Origin: Dryas octopetala
Lineage: Eukaryota > Streptophyta > Magnoliopsida > Rosales > Rosaceae
NCBI GenBank assembly: GCA_963921425.1
Contig: OY992839.1
Coordinates: forward strand, 3,164,501 to 3,228,500
Direction: 5' to 3'
Length of the DNA stretch: 64,000 nt
In this document: positions 33,228 through 43,530 of the stretch, one piece after another
How the letters are laid out: every line of letters begins with the position of its first letter
How positions within the stretch are numbered: the first letter of the stretch is position 1
Translations under genes and position numbers: made by a program
The notes under the pieces: model-generated
Seen by the model: the letters and a program-made list of their open reading frames with translations, nothing else
The model's database searches: none
Told to the model about the DNA's origin: nothing

Positions 33228-36200
33228 ATGGCTGGATCTGGAAATGGTGAGCTACGAGCTCCCATCTTCGATGGAACAGAGTATGAATTCTGGAGAGTCA
33301 GAATGATTACAATCTTCAAATCCTATGGGATCTGGAAGCTTGTGGAAAAGGGAGTTTGTATTCCAGAATCAAGGAAGAAGAAAGAGAAAACTAAGAAGGA
33401 TGGAGAAGCACCTAGTGTGGATGACGAAGAGGAAGTTGATTCTTACCTTGAGGAGCAACAGATGAAGGATGCAAAGGCCTTAGGAATCATTCAAGGTGCT
33501 GCTTCAAGGGAGATCTTCCCTCGAATTGTGAATCAAGACACTGCTAAAGGAGCATGGGATTTACTCAGAGATGAGTATCATGGAGATGAACAAACCAGGT
33601 CAGTGAAGCTTCAAGGATTGCGTAGAGAATTTGAATATATGAGGATGAGGGAAAATGAAACTTTGTCCTCATACTTTACTCGATTCTTTGACTTAACCAA
33701 TCAAATGGAAAAGTTTGGTGAAACTCTTCCTCACCAACGAATGGTACAGAAAATCCTGATTAGTTTAACAAAACTATATGATCCCATGTGTGTAATTATT
33801 GAGAGAACTGTTGATTTAAATACAGTTTCAGTCCATGAGGTTGTAGGATCACTTAAGAGCTATGAACTCAGATTGGATAGGCATGAGGAGGATTCAGGCT
33901 ATGCTGAGAAGGCTCTAGCCAGCATGAGTGTTTCATCAAACTCTCAAAACCCTCAAAACAAAGCTTACAATCAAAGTGGAGGAAAGAAAAGTGCCTGGAA
34001 GGGTAAACCCAAGAAGTGGGAAAACAAGCCAAATGCAAATGTGAAAGGAGTTGGGACAGATGCAGGGAAGACCAAATGCAGAATTTGTGATAAGCTGCAT
34101 TTTGGGGAATGTTGGTTCAAAGGGAAAATCAAATGCCACAATTGTGAGAAATTTGGGCACATGATGAAGGACTGCCATCAACCAAGTAAAAGGGGACAGG
34201 TTGCCAACTATGCCAATCAGGTACAAGAGGCTGCCACTATGTTTTATGCATGCCATAAAGCATCTGTGGAGAATTGCAAAGATGTGTGGTACCTGGATAG
34301 TGGTTGCAGTAATCATATGACAGGGTGTGAGTCTCTACTTGTGGACATTGATCGAAGTGTGAGATGCAAAGTTAAAATGGGGACAGGTGATCTTGTTGAG
34401 TCAATTGGCAAAGGCACACTACCTGTTAAAACCAAGAATGGCACAAGATACATTACTGAAGTGATGGTTGTACCTGGATTAGATGAAAACTTGTTGAGTG
34501 TTGGACAAATGGTCGAGCATGGGTATTGGTTGATCTTTGGAGACTTTTCTGCAAACATTTATGGAGATAAAGATTTCAAAAATCTAATTGTGAGTGTGCA
34601 GATGAAAGGGAACAGGTGTTTTCCACTTGCTCTCGAGGACATTGGTTTTGAAATGGCAAACAAAGCCACTGTCATTGACTCCTCCTGGAAATGGCATAAG
34701 AGATATGGCCATTTGAATTTTGACAGCTTGTTAAGATTGCAGGATGAGAATATGGTGTATGGACTACCTCAGATTGCTGGAAAGAATCATATTTGTGAAG
34801 GATGTGCAGTAAGCAAGTCCCACAGAGAAGCCTTTGACAAAGGGAAGATTAAGAGGGCATCTAATCTACTTGAATTGGTACACACAGATGTCTGTGGACC
34901 AATGACTGAAACTATTGGTGGGAATAGATATTTTCTCACATTTATTGATGATAAATCCAGGATGTGCTGGGTTTACTTTCTGAGATGTAAATCTGAAGTG
35001 TTAAATGTATTCAAGAAGTTCAAGTCGATGGTGGAACTGCAAAGTGGATTCATGATCAAGAAATTGAGAAGTGATAGGGGTGGAGAATATACCTCTTTGG
35101 AATTTGACCAATTCTGTGAAAAATGTGGAATTGAAAGACAACTAACAGTTTCATATTCACCCCAACAAAATGGCACTGCAGAGAGGAAGAATAGAACCAT
35201 TGTAGAGATGGCTAAGGCAATGCTACATGAAAAACAAATGCCTAAGCACTTTTGGGGAGAAGCAGTCAATACTGCAGTCTATTTACTCAATAGATGTCCC
35301 ACTAGAGCTTTGAACAATGTGACTCCATTTGAGGAATTCAGTGGAAGGAAGCCTGGAGTCAAACACTTGAGAATCTTTGGTTCCATTTGTTACACTCACA
35401 TTCCATCTCAACAAAGGCATAAGTTAGATGAATCTGGTCAGAAGGGAGTCTTTGTAGGCTATGGCATCAGGGAAAAGGGATATAGGGTGTATGATCTAAG
35501 AACAGCCAGGGTTATTGTCTCTAGAAGTGTTGTGTTTGATGAGTCAGCTTTGTGGAATTGGGAAAAAGAAGAGATTACATATGCTGCTGTGCCCTGGACA
35601 GATGGAGAATTTGAAGAAGATATGTCTGGAAGCTCAGATTTGCCAAATCAAACTCAACACAGTGTGGAGGAATCCCCAAACAATGATTCTCCTGCTGCTG
35701 GAAATTCCTTGAGGTCAGATTCACCTGAAGTCAACTCTAGAAATGAGATTGGAAATGAGATTGTTCTGGCTGAGACTTATGACACTACTCCTTTAAAATG
35801 GAAGAACCTGAATGAAGTGTTTGCTCATTGCAAACTTAGTGTCATTGAACCAGAAAGCTACCTTGATGCTGCAAAAGATCAAGCATGGCAAAAGGCCATG
35901 GAAGATGAGATCAACATGATAGAGAAAAACCATACCTGGGAACTTGTGTGTAGACCAGGAGATAAGCCTATTGTAGGAGTGAAATGGATTTTTAAAACAA
36001 AGCTTAATCTCGATGGTTCAATACAGAAACACAAAGCTAGACTGGTTGCTAAGGGGTACACTCAAAAGCCAGGAGTGGATTTCAATGAGACCTTTGCACC
36101 AGTAGCTAGATTAGATACAATCAGAACCTTAATTGCTCTTGCAGCTCAGAAAGGGTGGAAGCTATATCAACTAGATGTAAAATCAGCTTTTCTCAATGGA

Positions 36201-37415
36201 GTATTAGAGGAAGAAGTTTATGTTGAACAGCCTGAGGGATTTGTGATTTCAAATGCAGAAGACAAGGTGTACAAACTAAAAAAGGCCCTCTATGGACTCA
36301 AACAAGCTCCAAGAGCTTGGTATAGCAACATTGATTCATTTCTGGTGCAGTGTGGTTTTGAAAAGAGTTCAAGTGAAGCAACTCTGTATGTGAGGCACAA
36401 AATGGGAAAAGGCACACTCATTGTATCCATCTATGTGGATGATATTGTATACACTGGGAGTGATAAGGAAATGTTGGAGGAATTCAAGCAAGAAATGATG
36501 AGAAGATATGAAATGACAGATTTGGGTTTACTACATCACTTTCTTGGCATTGGTGTTGTTCAGAAGGAAGGATGCATATTCATTCACCAACGAAAATATG
36601 CCTTAAGTTTGCTGGAGAAGTTTGGCTTAAAAGATTGCAAGCATGTGTCAATCCCACTTGCTACTACATATAAGCTTCGAAAAGAAGATGGAAGTCAGGC
36701 TGCAGATGAAGCCTTATATAGGAAAATCATTGGCAGCTTGCTTTACCTAACAGCAACTAGACCAGACATAATGTTTGCTTCTAGTTTGCTGGCTAGGTTT
36801 ATGCATTGTCCAACTTCCAAGCATCTTGGAACTGCCAAAAGGGTACTGAGGTACATCAGTGGTACAATTGACCATGGAATCCTATACAAGAAGGGGGAAT
36901 CAGCATTTCTAATTGGCTACTGTGACAGTGATTGGAGTGGTGATGAAGATGACATGAAATCAACCTCTGGTTATGCATTCTCCTTTGGCAGTGGTGTCTT
37001 CTCTTGGGCATCTGTAAAGCAACAAAGTGTTGCATTATCCACTGCAGAAGCTGAGTATATGAGTGCAGCAGAAGCCACTACTCAAGCTATCTGGTTGAGG
37101 TTTGTTTTGCAAGACTTTGGTGAAGAACAAGTGGATCCAACCACTATAATGTGTGATAACACCTCTGCTATTGCAATGACAAGGAACCCTGTGTTTCACC
37201 AACGATCAAAGCACATTAAAAGGAAGTTTCATTTTATCAGAGAGGCAATGCAGGAAGGGGAGATTGATCTTCTATACTGCAAGAGTGAAGATCAAGTTGC
37301 TGATATCTTCACCAAGGCTTTAGCAAAGGATAGGTTCTGTTTACTGAGGAGTATGCTGGGAGTGAATTCAATTAAAACCTTAGAAGGGAGTGTTGGAATT
37401 AAGCATTCTAATTGA
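33228..37415 (+). CDS. Copia gag-pol polyprotein
   Basis: The 1395-residue frame has no stops. In order: a gag domain opening [15 protein letters not shown] (about 12-220); zinc knuckle [15 protein letters not shown] (303-317) preceded by [12 protein letters not shown]; aspartic protease DSG at 357-359; GAG-pre-integrase with HKRYGHLNF; integrase with D554, D616 and E652 (35 residues between the last two); reverse transcriptase with YVDD at 1069-1072; RNase H with D1233, SDWSGD and the TAEAEY acid near 1276. Protease before integrase before RT defines copia. Together these make particles, cleave the polyprotein, copy the RNA and insert the DNA. The frame ends 25 bases inside the 3' LTR. Confidence 0.97.
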   Translation: MAGSGNGELRAPIFDGTEYEFWRVRMITIFKSYGIWKLVEKGVCIPESRKKKEKTKKDGEAPSVDDEEEVDSYLEEQQMKDAKALGIIQGAASREIFPRIVNQDTAKGAWDLLRDEYHGDEQTRSVKLQGLRREFEYMRMRENETLSSYFTRFFDLTNQMEKFGETLPHQRMVQKILISLTKLYDPMCVIIERTVDLNTVSVHEVVGSLKSYELRLDRHEEDSGYAEKALASMSVSSNSQNPQNKAYNQSGGKKSAWKGKPKKWENKPNANVKGVGTDAGKTKCRICDKLHFGECWFKGKIKCHNCEKFGHMMKDCHQPSKRGQVANYANQVQEAATMFYACHKASVENCKDVWYLDSGCSNHMTGCESLLVDIDRSVRCKVKMGTGDLVESIGKGTLPVKTKNGTRYITEVMVVPGLDENLLSVGQMVEHGYWLIFGDFSANIYGDKDFKNLIVSVQMKGNRCFPLALEDIGFEMANKATVIDSSWKWHKRYGHLNFDSLLRLQDENMVYGLPQIAGKNHICEGCAVSKSHREAFDKGKIKRASNLLELVHTDVCGPMTETIGGNRYFLTFIDDKSRMCWVYFLRCKSEVLNVFKKFKSMVELQSGFMIKKLRSDRGGEYTSLEFDQFCEKCGIERQLTVSYSPQQNGTAERKNRTIVEMAKAMLHEKQMPKHFWGEAVNTAVYLLNRCPTRALNNVTPFEEFSGRKPGVKHLRIFGSICYTHIPSQQRHKLDESGQKGVFVGYGIREKGYRVYDLRTARVIVSRSVVFDESALWNWEKEEITYAAVPWTDGEFEEDMSGSSDLPNQTQHSVEESPNNDSPAAGNSLRSDSPEVNSRNEIGNEIVLAETYDTTPLKWKNLNEVFAHCKLSVIEPESYLDAAKDQAWQKAMEDEINMIEKNHTWELVCRPGDKPIVGVKWIFKTKLNLDGSIQKHKARLVAKGYTQKPGVDFNETFAPVARLDTIRTLIALAAQKGWKLYQLDVKSAFLNGVLEEEVYVEQPEGFVISNAEDKVYKLKKALYGLKQAPRAWYSNIDSFLVQCGFEKSSSEATLYVRHKMGKGTLIVSIYVDDIVYTGSDKEMLEEFKQEMMRRYEMTDLGLLHHFLGIGVVQKEGCIFIHQRKYALSLLEKFGLKDCKHVSIPLATTYKLRKEDGSQAADEALYRKIIGSLLYLTATRPDIMFASSLLARFMHCPTSKHLGTAKRVLRYISGTIDHGILYKKGESAFLIGYCDSDWSGDEDDMKSTSGYAFSFGSGVFSWASVKQQSVALSTAEAEYMSAAEATTQAIWLRFVLQDFGEEQVDPTTIMCDNTSAIAMTRNPVFHQRSKHIKRKFHFIREAMQEGEIDLLYCKSEDQVADIFTKALAKDRFCLLRSMLGVNSIKTLEGSVGIKHSN

Positions 37416-37727
37416 ATTCCAGTTATTCAAGTAGCTGATTAATGCAAGTCTTAGTTAGTTAATTAGTTACGATTTTGGTTGTATTAATTTGCTGACAGAT
37501 GGCACTGTCTTATAGGACAGTTGCATGATTTGGTGCTGAGGTGATCACAGTCACTCCACCTATTTGCTTTGTAACCGTTATTCTTGTCCTACATGAATAT
37601 ACTCTAATACAATGGATTTGTGTGTGGCTGGCTGATGTAGAGCATCACGCACATTTTGTGATTTCATCTCTTTCTCTCCTCACTCTCATTTTCTATTCTC
37701 TGTTCACCATTGCATCATTGTTCAACA
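37391..37727 (+). repeat. 3' LTR of copia element
   Basis: 337 bp, same as the 5' LTR. The flanking ATATT follows and the host 3' UTR then continues (GTCGTGTGATTTATCAG). Confidence 0.95.
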
Positions 37728-39715
37728 ATATTGTCGTGTGATTTATCAGCCGCTTTTTTTCTAATTCTGCTGTCAAATTAAATTATCATGTTTTACCTTG
37801 ATCGGATTTGATGATCAATAATTGGATTGAAATTAGATTAAGGATATATATCAGTCATAATGAATGTTTAGAGAAATCAGTCATAATGAATTGGGGGGTT
37901 GACAATAACCATGTCATTTATTTTTACAACTTTATAATTAAGACAAACACTAGATGAGCTTGATTAATTTATTTGATGGTTAAGGATGAATGCAAATGCT
38001 AATAGTTCACAGCAGAAATGAAAGCAACAATTTCAACAAAACTTGAATAAATCCCAAGATCCGAAGTGACAATTAAAGTCTGATAACTTTAATTTGATAC
38101 TTCACTTTCCACTAGCAAACTCTCAAATGGGGACATCTTTATGACTCCAATAAAACACATTAGAAAATGGAAAATTAAAGAACTTGCAGTTGATTGAGAT
38201 ATATATAATATATATCTCAAATTAATCGAGCCAAAAATACATACGTATGCCCAAAAAAAGTTGAAAGCAGTAAAGTTGCAAAAGCACAAAGCTTTGATCC
38301 TCTCCTTCACTTCTGTCTCACATACTAACAAATTTTTGATTGGTCAGGTTTTCTCGATGTTTGAGTCTTTTCCTTTGTTTGGTTTGTTTCTAGTTATTCT
38401 TATTTAATTAATATAAGAGATTCAGCCGTCAACGGGGGTAAAGTCGTTAGCCCAACCTGTTCGTGTGGTGGTGCTGCGGTGTCACAAGAGCACAAGGCTA
38501 CTAGCCTACTAACTACCCATTTTTATCTAATTGCATGTGTGCCACACAATTTTGGTCAAGCAATAATCAAATAATCAAATTTACTACAAATAAAACAATC
38601 AAATAATCAAAACAATGGATGTGTAATTTGGTAAATTGTTGGTTAGTGCAAATAGCATTACATAAAGAACAAGAAGAAGGTGCCTAATATAAAAATAAAT
38701 GCATATGACACTAAAATGAGCAAAACTAGCTTGATCATGAGAGGACCACCGCCTTACGATTGAAAATATATACGAGGCTTTTTGGGCGTAATTGGGCCCG
38801 CTTTGGGATTAATTAGGTTCCTTCATTTTTGGGCTTCGGCCCAAATTTACTCAATCCAAAGAATATGTATTTCTTATTGTCATTGTCTTGGTATTGCTTG
38901 AAATAACCATCTAGTTTCTCTTTAATACTTGATTGGTTGCTGCATGTGATTTATTTATCTGCTCTCTTATTTTCTACAGTCTAATTAATTTGTTGCTGTT
39001 ATGGTTCATGTTTACACTCTTTAATTTCGGCTTATGATTTTTGGGAGATGACTGACTGGGAGAATGGGCTGGACCAATGGCAAATAGAAAAGCCCATGAG
39101 CCCATATGCCATGATAAAAAAATTAAAAATTAAAAAAAAAAAGGTACACATTTGGAGGAGTAACTTGGTGATCATGCATTAGTATTTCATTTATTTAAAT
39201 ATGTGCTGATCATTTTGAACTTTATTTATCTTCAACATTGAGATACTAATGTGTATATGAACACATTGTTTGGTAAAAGTAATTGACAATAAATTTAGAA
39301 AGTCTAACAATTAGATTATTGTTGTATTAATTATGTGACCACTGACCACCAACCTCGGAACAAGTTGATGATCTGGATTCCCTTTATACAACAATACCGA
39401 CTTCCAGTCCGCATCCCCCATTGTCTGTTTGTGACGTGGAATATTTTTCCTCTGATTTGCTAATATCTAATAAATTAATTCATGCATTGATTTGGTTTGA
39501 AAAGTCGGGAGGGCGACACACATACATGGAGCACTTCGAGGAAGGAAGGTGTGGGGAAAAATCTACCTATATCTTGATCTTGCTATCCTATCTTTTTTTG
39601 GTGCTATATATACGTACCGATATCTTTTCAATCTAGTTAACGATATCAAATAGCTGGGTTAAAAGTCCTTGCTACTAGCGAAGGGATAAAGAATCGGCAG
39701 CTGGGGTAGAGTAGG
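37728..39715. other. Spacer between the copia element and copy 11
   Basis: No gene is seen. It begins with the rest of copy 10's 3' UTR. About 38380-39020 recurs at 54500-55025 and about 38920-39460 at 44480-45095 (TTAATTTCGGCTTAYGA, GAGAATGGGCTGGACCAATGG). An upstream module with TTTGTGACGTGGAATATTTTTCC lies near 39427. Confidence 0.5.
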
Positions 39716-39735
39716 CTTATTTAAAGACCCAAAAG
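39716..39735 (+). promoter_or_regulatory. TATTTAAAGACCC box of copy 11
   Basis: CTTATTTAAAGACCCAAAAG lies about 100 bases before the ATG, followed by a CA-repeat leader (39772-39786). Copy 12 has the same arrangement. Confidence 0.6.
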
Positions 39736-39821
39736 ATTTCACAAACTTAATCATCATCAGAGTATCAAAGACACGCACACACACACTGAAAAAAGCATTT
39801 AGAGATAGTAGTAAATTGCCA

Positions 39822-40199
39822 ATGAAGAAGACAAACTCAGAAGAAGGGAAGGGGATGAAGTTGTCGAACCCAGCAGACAAAACAGAGTACCCAAAGGAGC
39901 AGCTGATCATGAAGCTCCACAACAACAACAAGACTGATCTGCAGCAGCCACCTGCATATTATTGCTTCAAACCAAAACCTGGGGGTCTCATTCCCGCAAA
40001 GAGGAGGTCAGTAAAGAGAATGATTTTTGATGATATTGTCCGATTTTTTGGGTCTCTGCTTTCAGGACCCAATACTCCTCCATCCACTTCTGCTGAAACC
40101 CACAAGGCTGCACCTAAAATATCAGACACCATGAACATCAGCACCAACCAGGTTTTCCCAAGCCCACCATTGCATTTCCATGCAATGCATACAATGTAG
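39822..40199 (+). CDS. Array small basic protein, copy 11 (stop lost, extended)
   Basis: Starts at ATGAAGAAGACAAACTCAG (39822); the first family Met is missing. The 125-residue product has MKKTNSEEGKGMKLSN, ADKTEYPKEQLIMKLH, NNN, PPAYYCFKPKPGG, the core IPAKRRSVKRMIFDDIV, FFGSLLSGP, AETHKAAPKISD and TNQVFPSPP (Phe for Tyr). The usual CCACCATAG reads CCACCATTG, so translation runs eight more codons (LHFHAMHTM) to the next TAG. If the free C-terminus matters in this family, this copy is altered. Confidence 0.7.
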   Translation: MKKTNSEEGKGMKLSNPADKTEYPKEQLIMKLHNNNKTDLQQPPAYYCFKPKPGGLIPAKRRSVKRMIFDDIVRFFGSLLSGPNTPPSTSAETHKAAPKISDTMNISTNQVFPSPPLHFHAMHTM

Positions 40200-40690
40200 G
40201 ATCGACTTGGTGGCTTACTTCTAAAGTTCTCAAAACAGAGATGCACATGTCTTCCTCTGCTCTTCCTTATTGCTTTCTATAATTGGGTCTGTCTTGGTGT
40301 GATGTTTTACTCTTCCTTTTGTCATTGTTGTAGTTTCTTTGGCTTTGATATAAATAATGGTGTGTGATTATATAGATGCACTAGAAATAAATCCTTAACT
40401 TTACGACTTAGAGCTTTACAAGTGGGCGAAGTCGACGATTATTACTTATAGGCAATTAGATTCATTGCACGAAGTTGATTTGTGATTCTATATTTGTATG
40501 TATGTATGTGAATAAATGTGTGATTAACAATATATACGTCCTTTGGCCAAAAAAAAAAAACAATATATACGTCCGAGACAAACTTGGGTGAAAGATGGTC
40601 TTTGAAAGCGCGTTAATTATATGTACGTTTGCGTAATTGCGTCAACCCCGACTCTCACCAAACCAATCAAACTTGCATATTTCCTAAACT
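40200..40690. other. 3' UTR of copy 11 joined to repeated spacer
   Basis: The 3' UTR runs to GATATAAATAATGGTGTGTGAT (about 40346-40368), where it changes abruptly to sequence matching 24848 onward (TATAGATGCACTAGAAATAA), a recombination junction. No gene is seen. Confidence 0.55.
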
Positions 40691-40798
40691 TCTACTCCTA
40701 CTTCCACTTCTGCCCAAACCCACAAGGCTGTAGCTAAAACATCAAACATGGCCAATATCAACATCAAAAGCAACCACGTGTACCCCAGCCCACCATAG
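40691..40798 (+). pseudogene. Array gene relic (tail only), duplicate
   Basis: Same tail-only fragment as 25211-25318: TPTSTSAQTHKAVAKTSN ... SNHVYPSPP with TAG at 40796-40798. The core and N-terminus are absent, and the identical break shows one duplicated from the other. Confidence 0.75.
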
Positions 40799-42355
40799 CA
40801 TGCATGCAATGCATACACACTGTACGTGTACTTGTTGGTGGTTTAATTTGGTACTTCACTTTCTACTAGCTAGCTAGCTAGCTAGATGGGCAAAACAAGA
40901 ACAACTACACAAAGTTGAAAGTGGTAATTACTAATTAGTTGCAAAATCAAGAAATTGAAAGCAAAATTATCTTCTTAAGAAATTAAATTCCCATCATTAA
41001 TTTCTACATTATGCAAATAGAAGAAATGAAATCAATTAAAGGTTTGATGGCTTTTAGTTTGTATGTGTACCTAATATCCGAAATTTTCTATTTTTAAAAT
41101 TTACTATTCCTGTCTTTTCACTTTATAATTTTTTTATTTTCAAAAAATATATATCTGTCTTTTACATTCAAAAAATATATCCGTCATTTTATTCCCTCCT
41201 TTGTCAGCTCTTTTTCTCTGAGTAATTTGCCTTTGCTGAGCTTGTGTCTAGTTAATGTTCTTATTGAAATTAAGAAAGGAGATTCAGCTATCAAAGAGGC
41301 AAAGTCGGTAGCTCAACCTATTAGTGGTCGTGCGGTGTCCGAAAAGCACAAGCCTACAAAATAGTAAACACCGATTTTGTACTTTATGTACTACATAAAA
41401 TTGGGTCAAGAAATGATCAAATAGTCAAATTTACTAAAAATTAAATATTCAAATGGAGTCCAAATAATAGATGTGTAATTCGGTAAGTTGTTGGTTATGC
41501 ATCCTTCCATGTATATACATGTGCTTTTATAAAAGAATATGCCTCCTTATATAGTTATATGTAACACGAAAATGAGCAAAATCTTACAACAGAAAATACA
41601 AGGATACGTTTTTTGACGTTCTTGGGCCCGGTTTGTAATTGTAGTTTCTTTTGTCTTTGGGCTTCGGCCCAGTATATAACAATAGTGAAGAAAGGTTTTA
41701 TTTTTGGGGCGTTATATAATGCAAAAATTTATGTTTTTTTCCACTTTTGTAAGTTTGGGGCATTATATAATACAATAATTTGAGGTTTTTTCCACTTTTG
41801 TAAGTTTGGGGCATGATGAGATTCCCCAATAACAACATTAAAACATCCCATGTGTCTTGTCGGGCCTTCATGACGTGGAAACATTTTCCTACGATATATT
41901 TTCCAATGAATTGTGAGGATTGCATGCTTGTGATTCTGTTTGGAAAGACTTTCGGGGCTACCACATCACATCATACCACTTAGCACTTAGGAAAGAAGAT
42001 GCGGGGGAAAGAATACAACTTCATGGGAAATGGTAAAAGAAGACAAACTCAAATTTGGGGATATATCATCCATACAGGATTTGGATTAAAAAAAAGTTTA
42101 GCAACAACAAAATAGGGATGTATTTGATCACTTATGTTAGGATATAAATTTAGATTCTCAATAATGTTTCATTACATGTGTCAATATTTTAATTGTTGTA
42201 CATGAAATAAATTTGGATTTAAGAACTAAGTTGGAGCCGAAGTTGAGTCAAAATTAATTCAGAGTTTTTAGTCTAAAGAATAAATGTAATAAGGACTAAA
42301 TTCTAATTTTCTGAAAATAAAATTATATAAATGCATTGAAAAGGCTACTCACATT
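40799..42355. other. Spacer before the MCCA-carrying insert
   Basis: No gene is seen. AGCT repeats at 40867-40885. A 51-bp tandem repeat (two copies) at about 41706-41809 carries GGGGCRTTATATAATRCAA and CCACTTTTGTAAGTTTGGGG. Upstream-module words such as TTCATGACGTGGAAACATTTTCC lie near 41868. Confidence 0.5.
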
Positions 42356-43530
42356 TAGGAATGGCAATGGGGCGGGTCGAGGACGGGGATGACACTACCA
42401 TCCTCATCCCCGTTTAAAGTTATCGGGAATTCCCACTCCGATACCCATTAAACATTATTGAGAAATTGGGGCGGGGAATCCCTGTCGGGGACTTGATCCC
42501 CATCCCCGCCCCAATGTGGACACCTTCTTTTCAGGCATTTGAAAATGGCGATGTGGAAACCCATTTTATTGAACGCTTTAAAGGTGACCTACTTGTCGAC
42601 ACTAGTAATTCAGTACTAGCGAACGAAGTGTTTGGTGCTGCTAGATTTGGTGCAACACTGGCAGCTGCATGTCTCATTGGAAAGGAAAATTATGTATTCA
42701 GAGAAAACCTTCCTGGTAAATTAAAGGTCCCATTATTGAAATGCTTTTCAGTTCTTAAAATCCCTTATAATATTTACGTCTTCTAAAATGTTCAGGCGGA
42801 AACAGCATGATCTCCATTTGGTATTCTTCTCCCCCTTTCAGAGTCCATCATTGTTCCCGGCATACAATGGAACTCGAGTGGGAGAATGCATATGACAGCA
42901 GTGGCTCACAGGTGTTGACACTTCCAATCACTTGTAAACAAGATGGGAGCTATCTGATTGAGGTAGTCTTTTGCTAATTGACCATATTTGTAACTTTGCA
43001 ATTATAGTATGTAATGTGCAAGTTATTTTCTTGTTTTTGTTCCCCCTTGTCATTCTGTCAGCAAGGTTCTATTTGATGAGACTTGACGGCGGAATATGTA
43101 TGTGCAGACAGAAGAAGACAGTTTCCCACATTTGGAGGTCAAAGCAACCTGTTTAGGCACCCATGATTTTAGAGTTGAAGTTAATGGTGTAATCATGGAT
43201 GTCAACTAATGTACGTCAACTATTATATTTAAAAAATATATTTTGGATTTAAAAATTTGTTTTTCAACTACAATTAAAATATTACCAACTAAGAATACAA
43301 AGAATCATTAGAAATAAAAAGTAAAATGCTATAAATTTTACATTGAGTTTATATATTTATTAAAAAAAACTAATAAATATAGCTAATCAGGTCGGGAATG
43401 GGGATGGGGATGGCTTTACCATCCCCACCCCGTCCCTGATAATTAAATCCCCGATCCCCATTTTGTCCCTGAAATCGTCTCCTATAGGGCGGGGACTTGA
43501 CCCGATGGAGATTATTGTCATCCTTACCCT
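42356..43530. mobile_element. Transposon-like insert carrying MCCA exons
   Basis: Left end TAGGAATGGCAATGGGGCGGG; right end inverted reads TAGGGTAAGGATGACAATAA. Both sides are rich in GGGGATGG / CCATCCCC words. The related spacer at 16613-16650 reads continuously across the site (CACCATTCAATAATTTAATG), so about 1.17 kb was inserted here; only ATT is shared at the edges. Between the ends lie the MCCA exons. Superfamily is not settled; the TAGGNNTGGCAAT-type end resembles hAT-like elements. Confidence 0.6.
42535..43209 (+). pseudogene. MCCA: Methylcrotonoyl-CoA carboxylase alpha subunit, captured 3-exon fragment
   Basis: Three blocks with plant splice signals. Exon A, 42535-42715 (after TTCTTTTCAG, before GTAAAT), reads NGDVETHFIERFKGDLL ... 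FRENLPG. Exon B, 42796-42962, reads GNSMISIWYSSPPFRVHH, then MELEWENAYDSSGSQVL and CKQDGSYLIE. Exon C, 43108-43209, reads TEEDSFPHLEVKATCLG ... VIMDVN and stops. The family role is the biotin-carboxylase/biotin-carrier subunit of mitochondrial leucine breakdown. Only the stretch after the carboxylase domain is present; the ATP-grasp and biotin-attachment regions are missing. The splice phases agree, so a transcript could still splice. Identification is from memory of the family. Confidence 0.75.

Larger units (their letters stand above)
32793..37727 (+). mobile_element. Complete Ty1/copia LTR retrotransposon
   Basis: The LTRs at 32793-33129 and 37391-37727 are both 337 bp, begin TGTTGG, end CAACA, and look identical by eye. 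ATATT flanks the element on both sides (32788-32792, 37728-37732), a perfect 5-bp target duplication. The primer site TGGTATCAGAGCCATGG (33130 on) is complementary to initiator-Met tRNA. A purine tract AGAAGGGAG precedes the 3' LTR. One uninterrupted polyprotein frame lies between. Every hallmark is present, so it is young and possibly still able to move. Confidence 0.97.
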
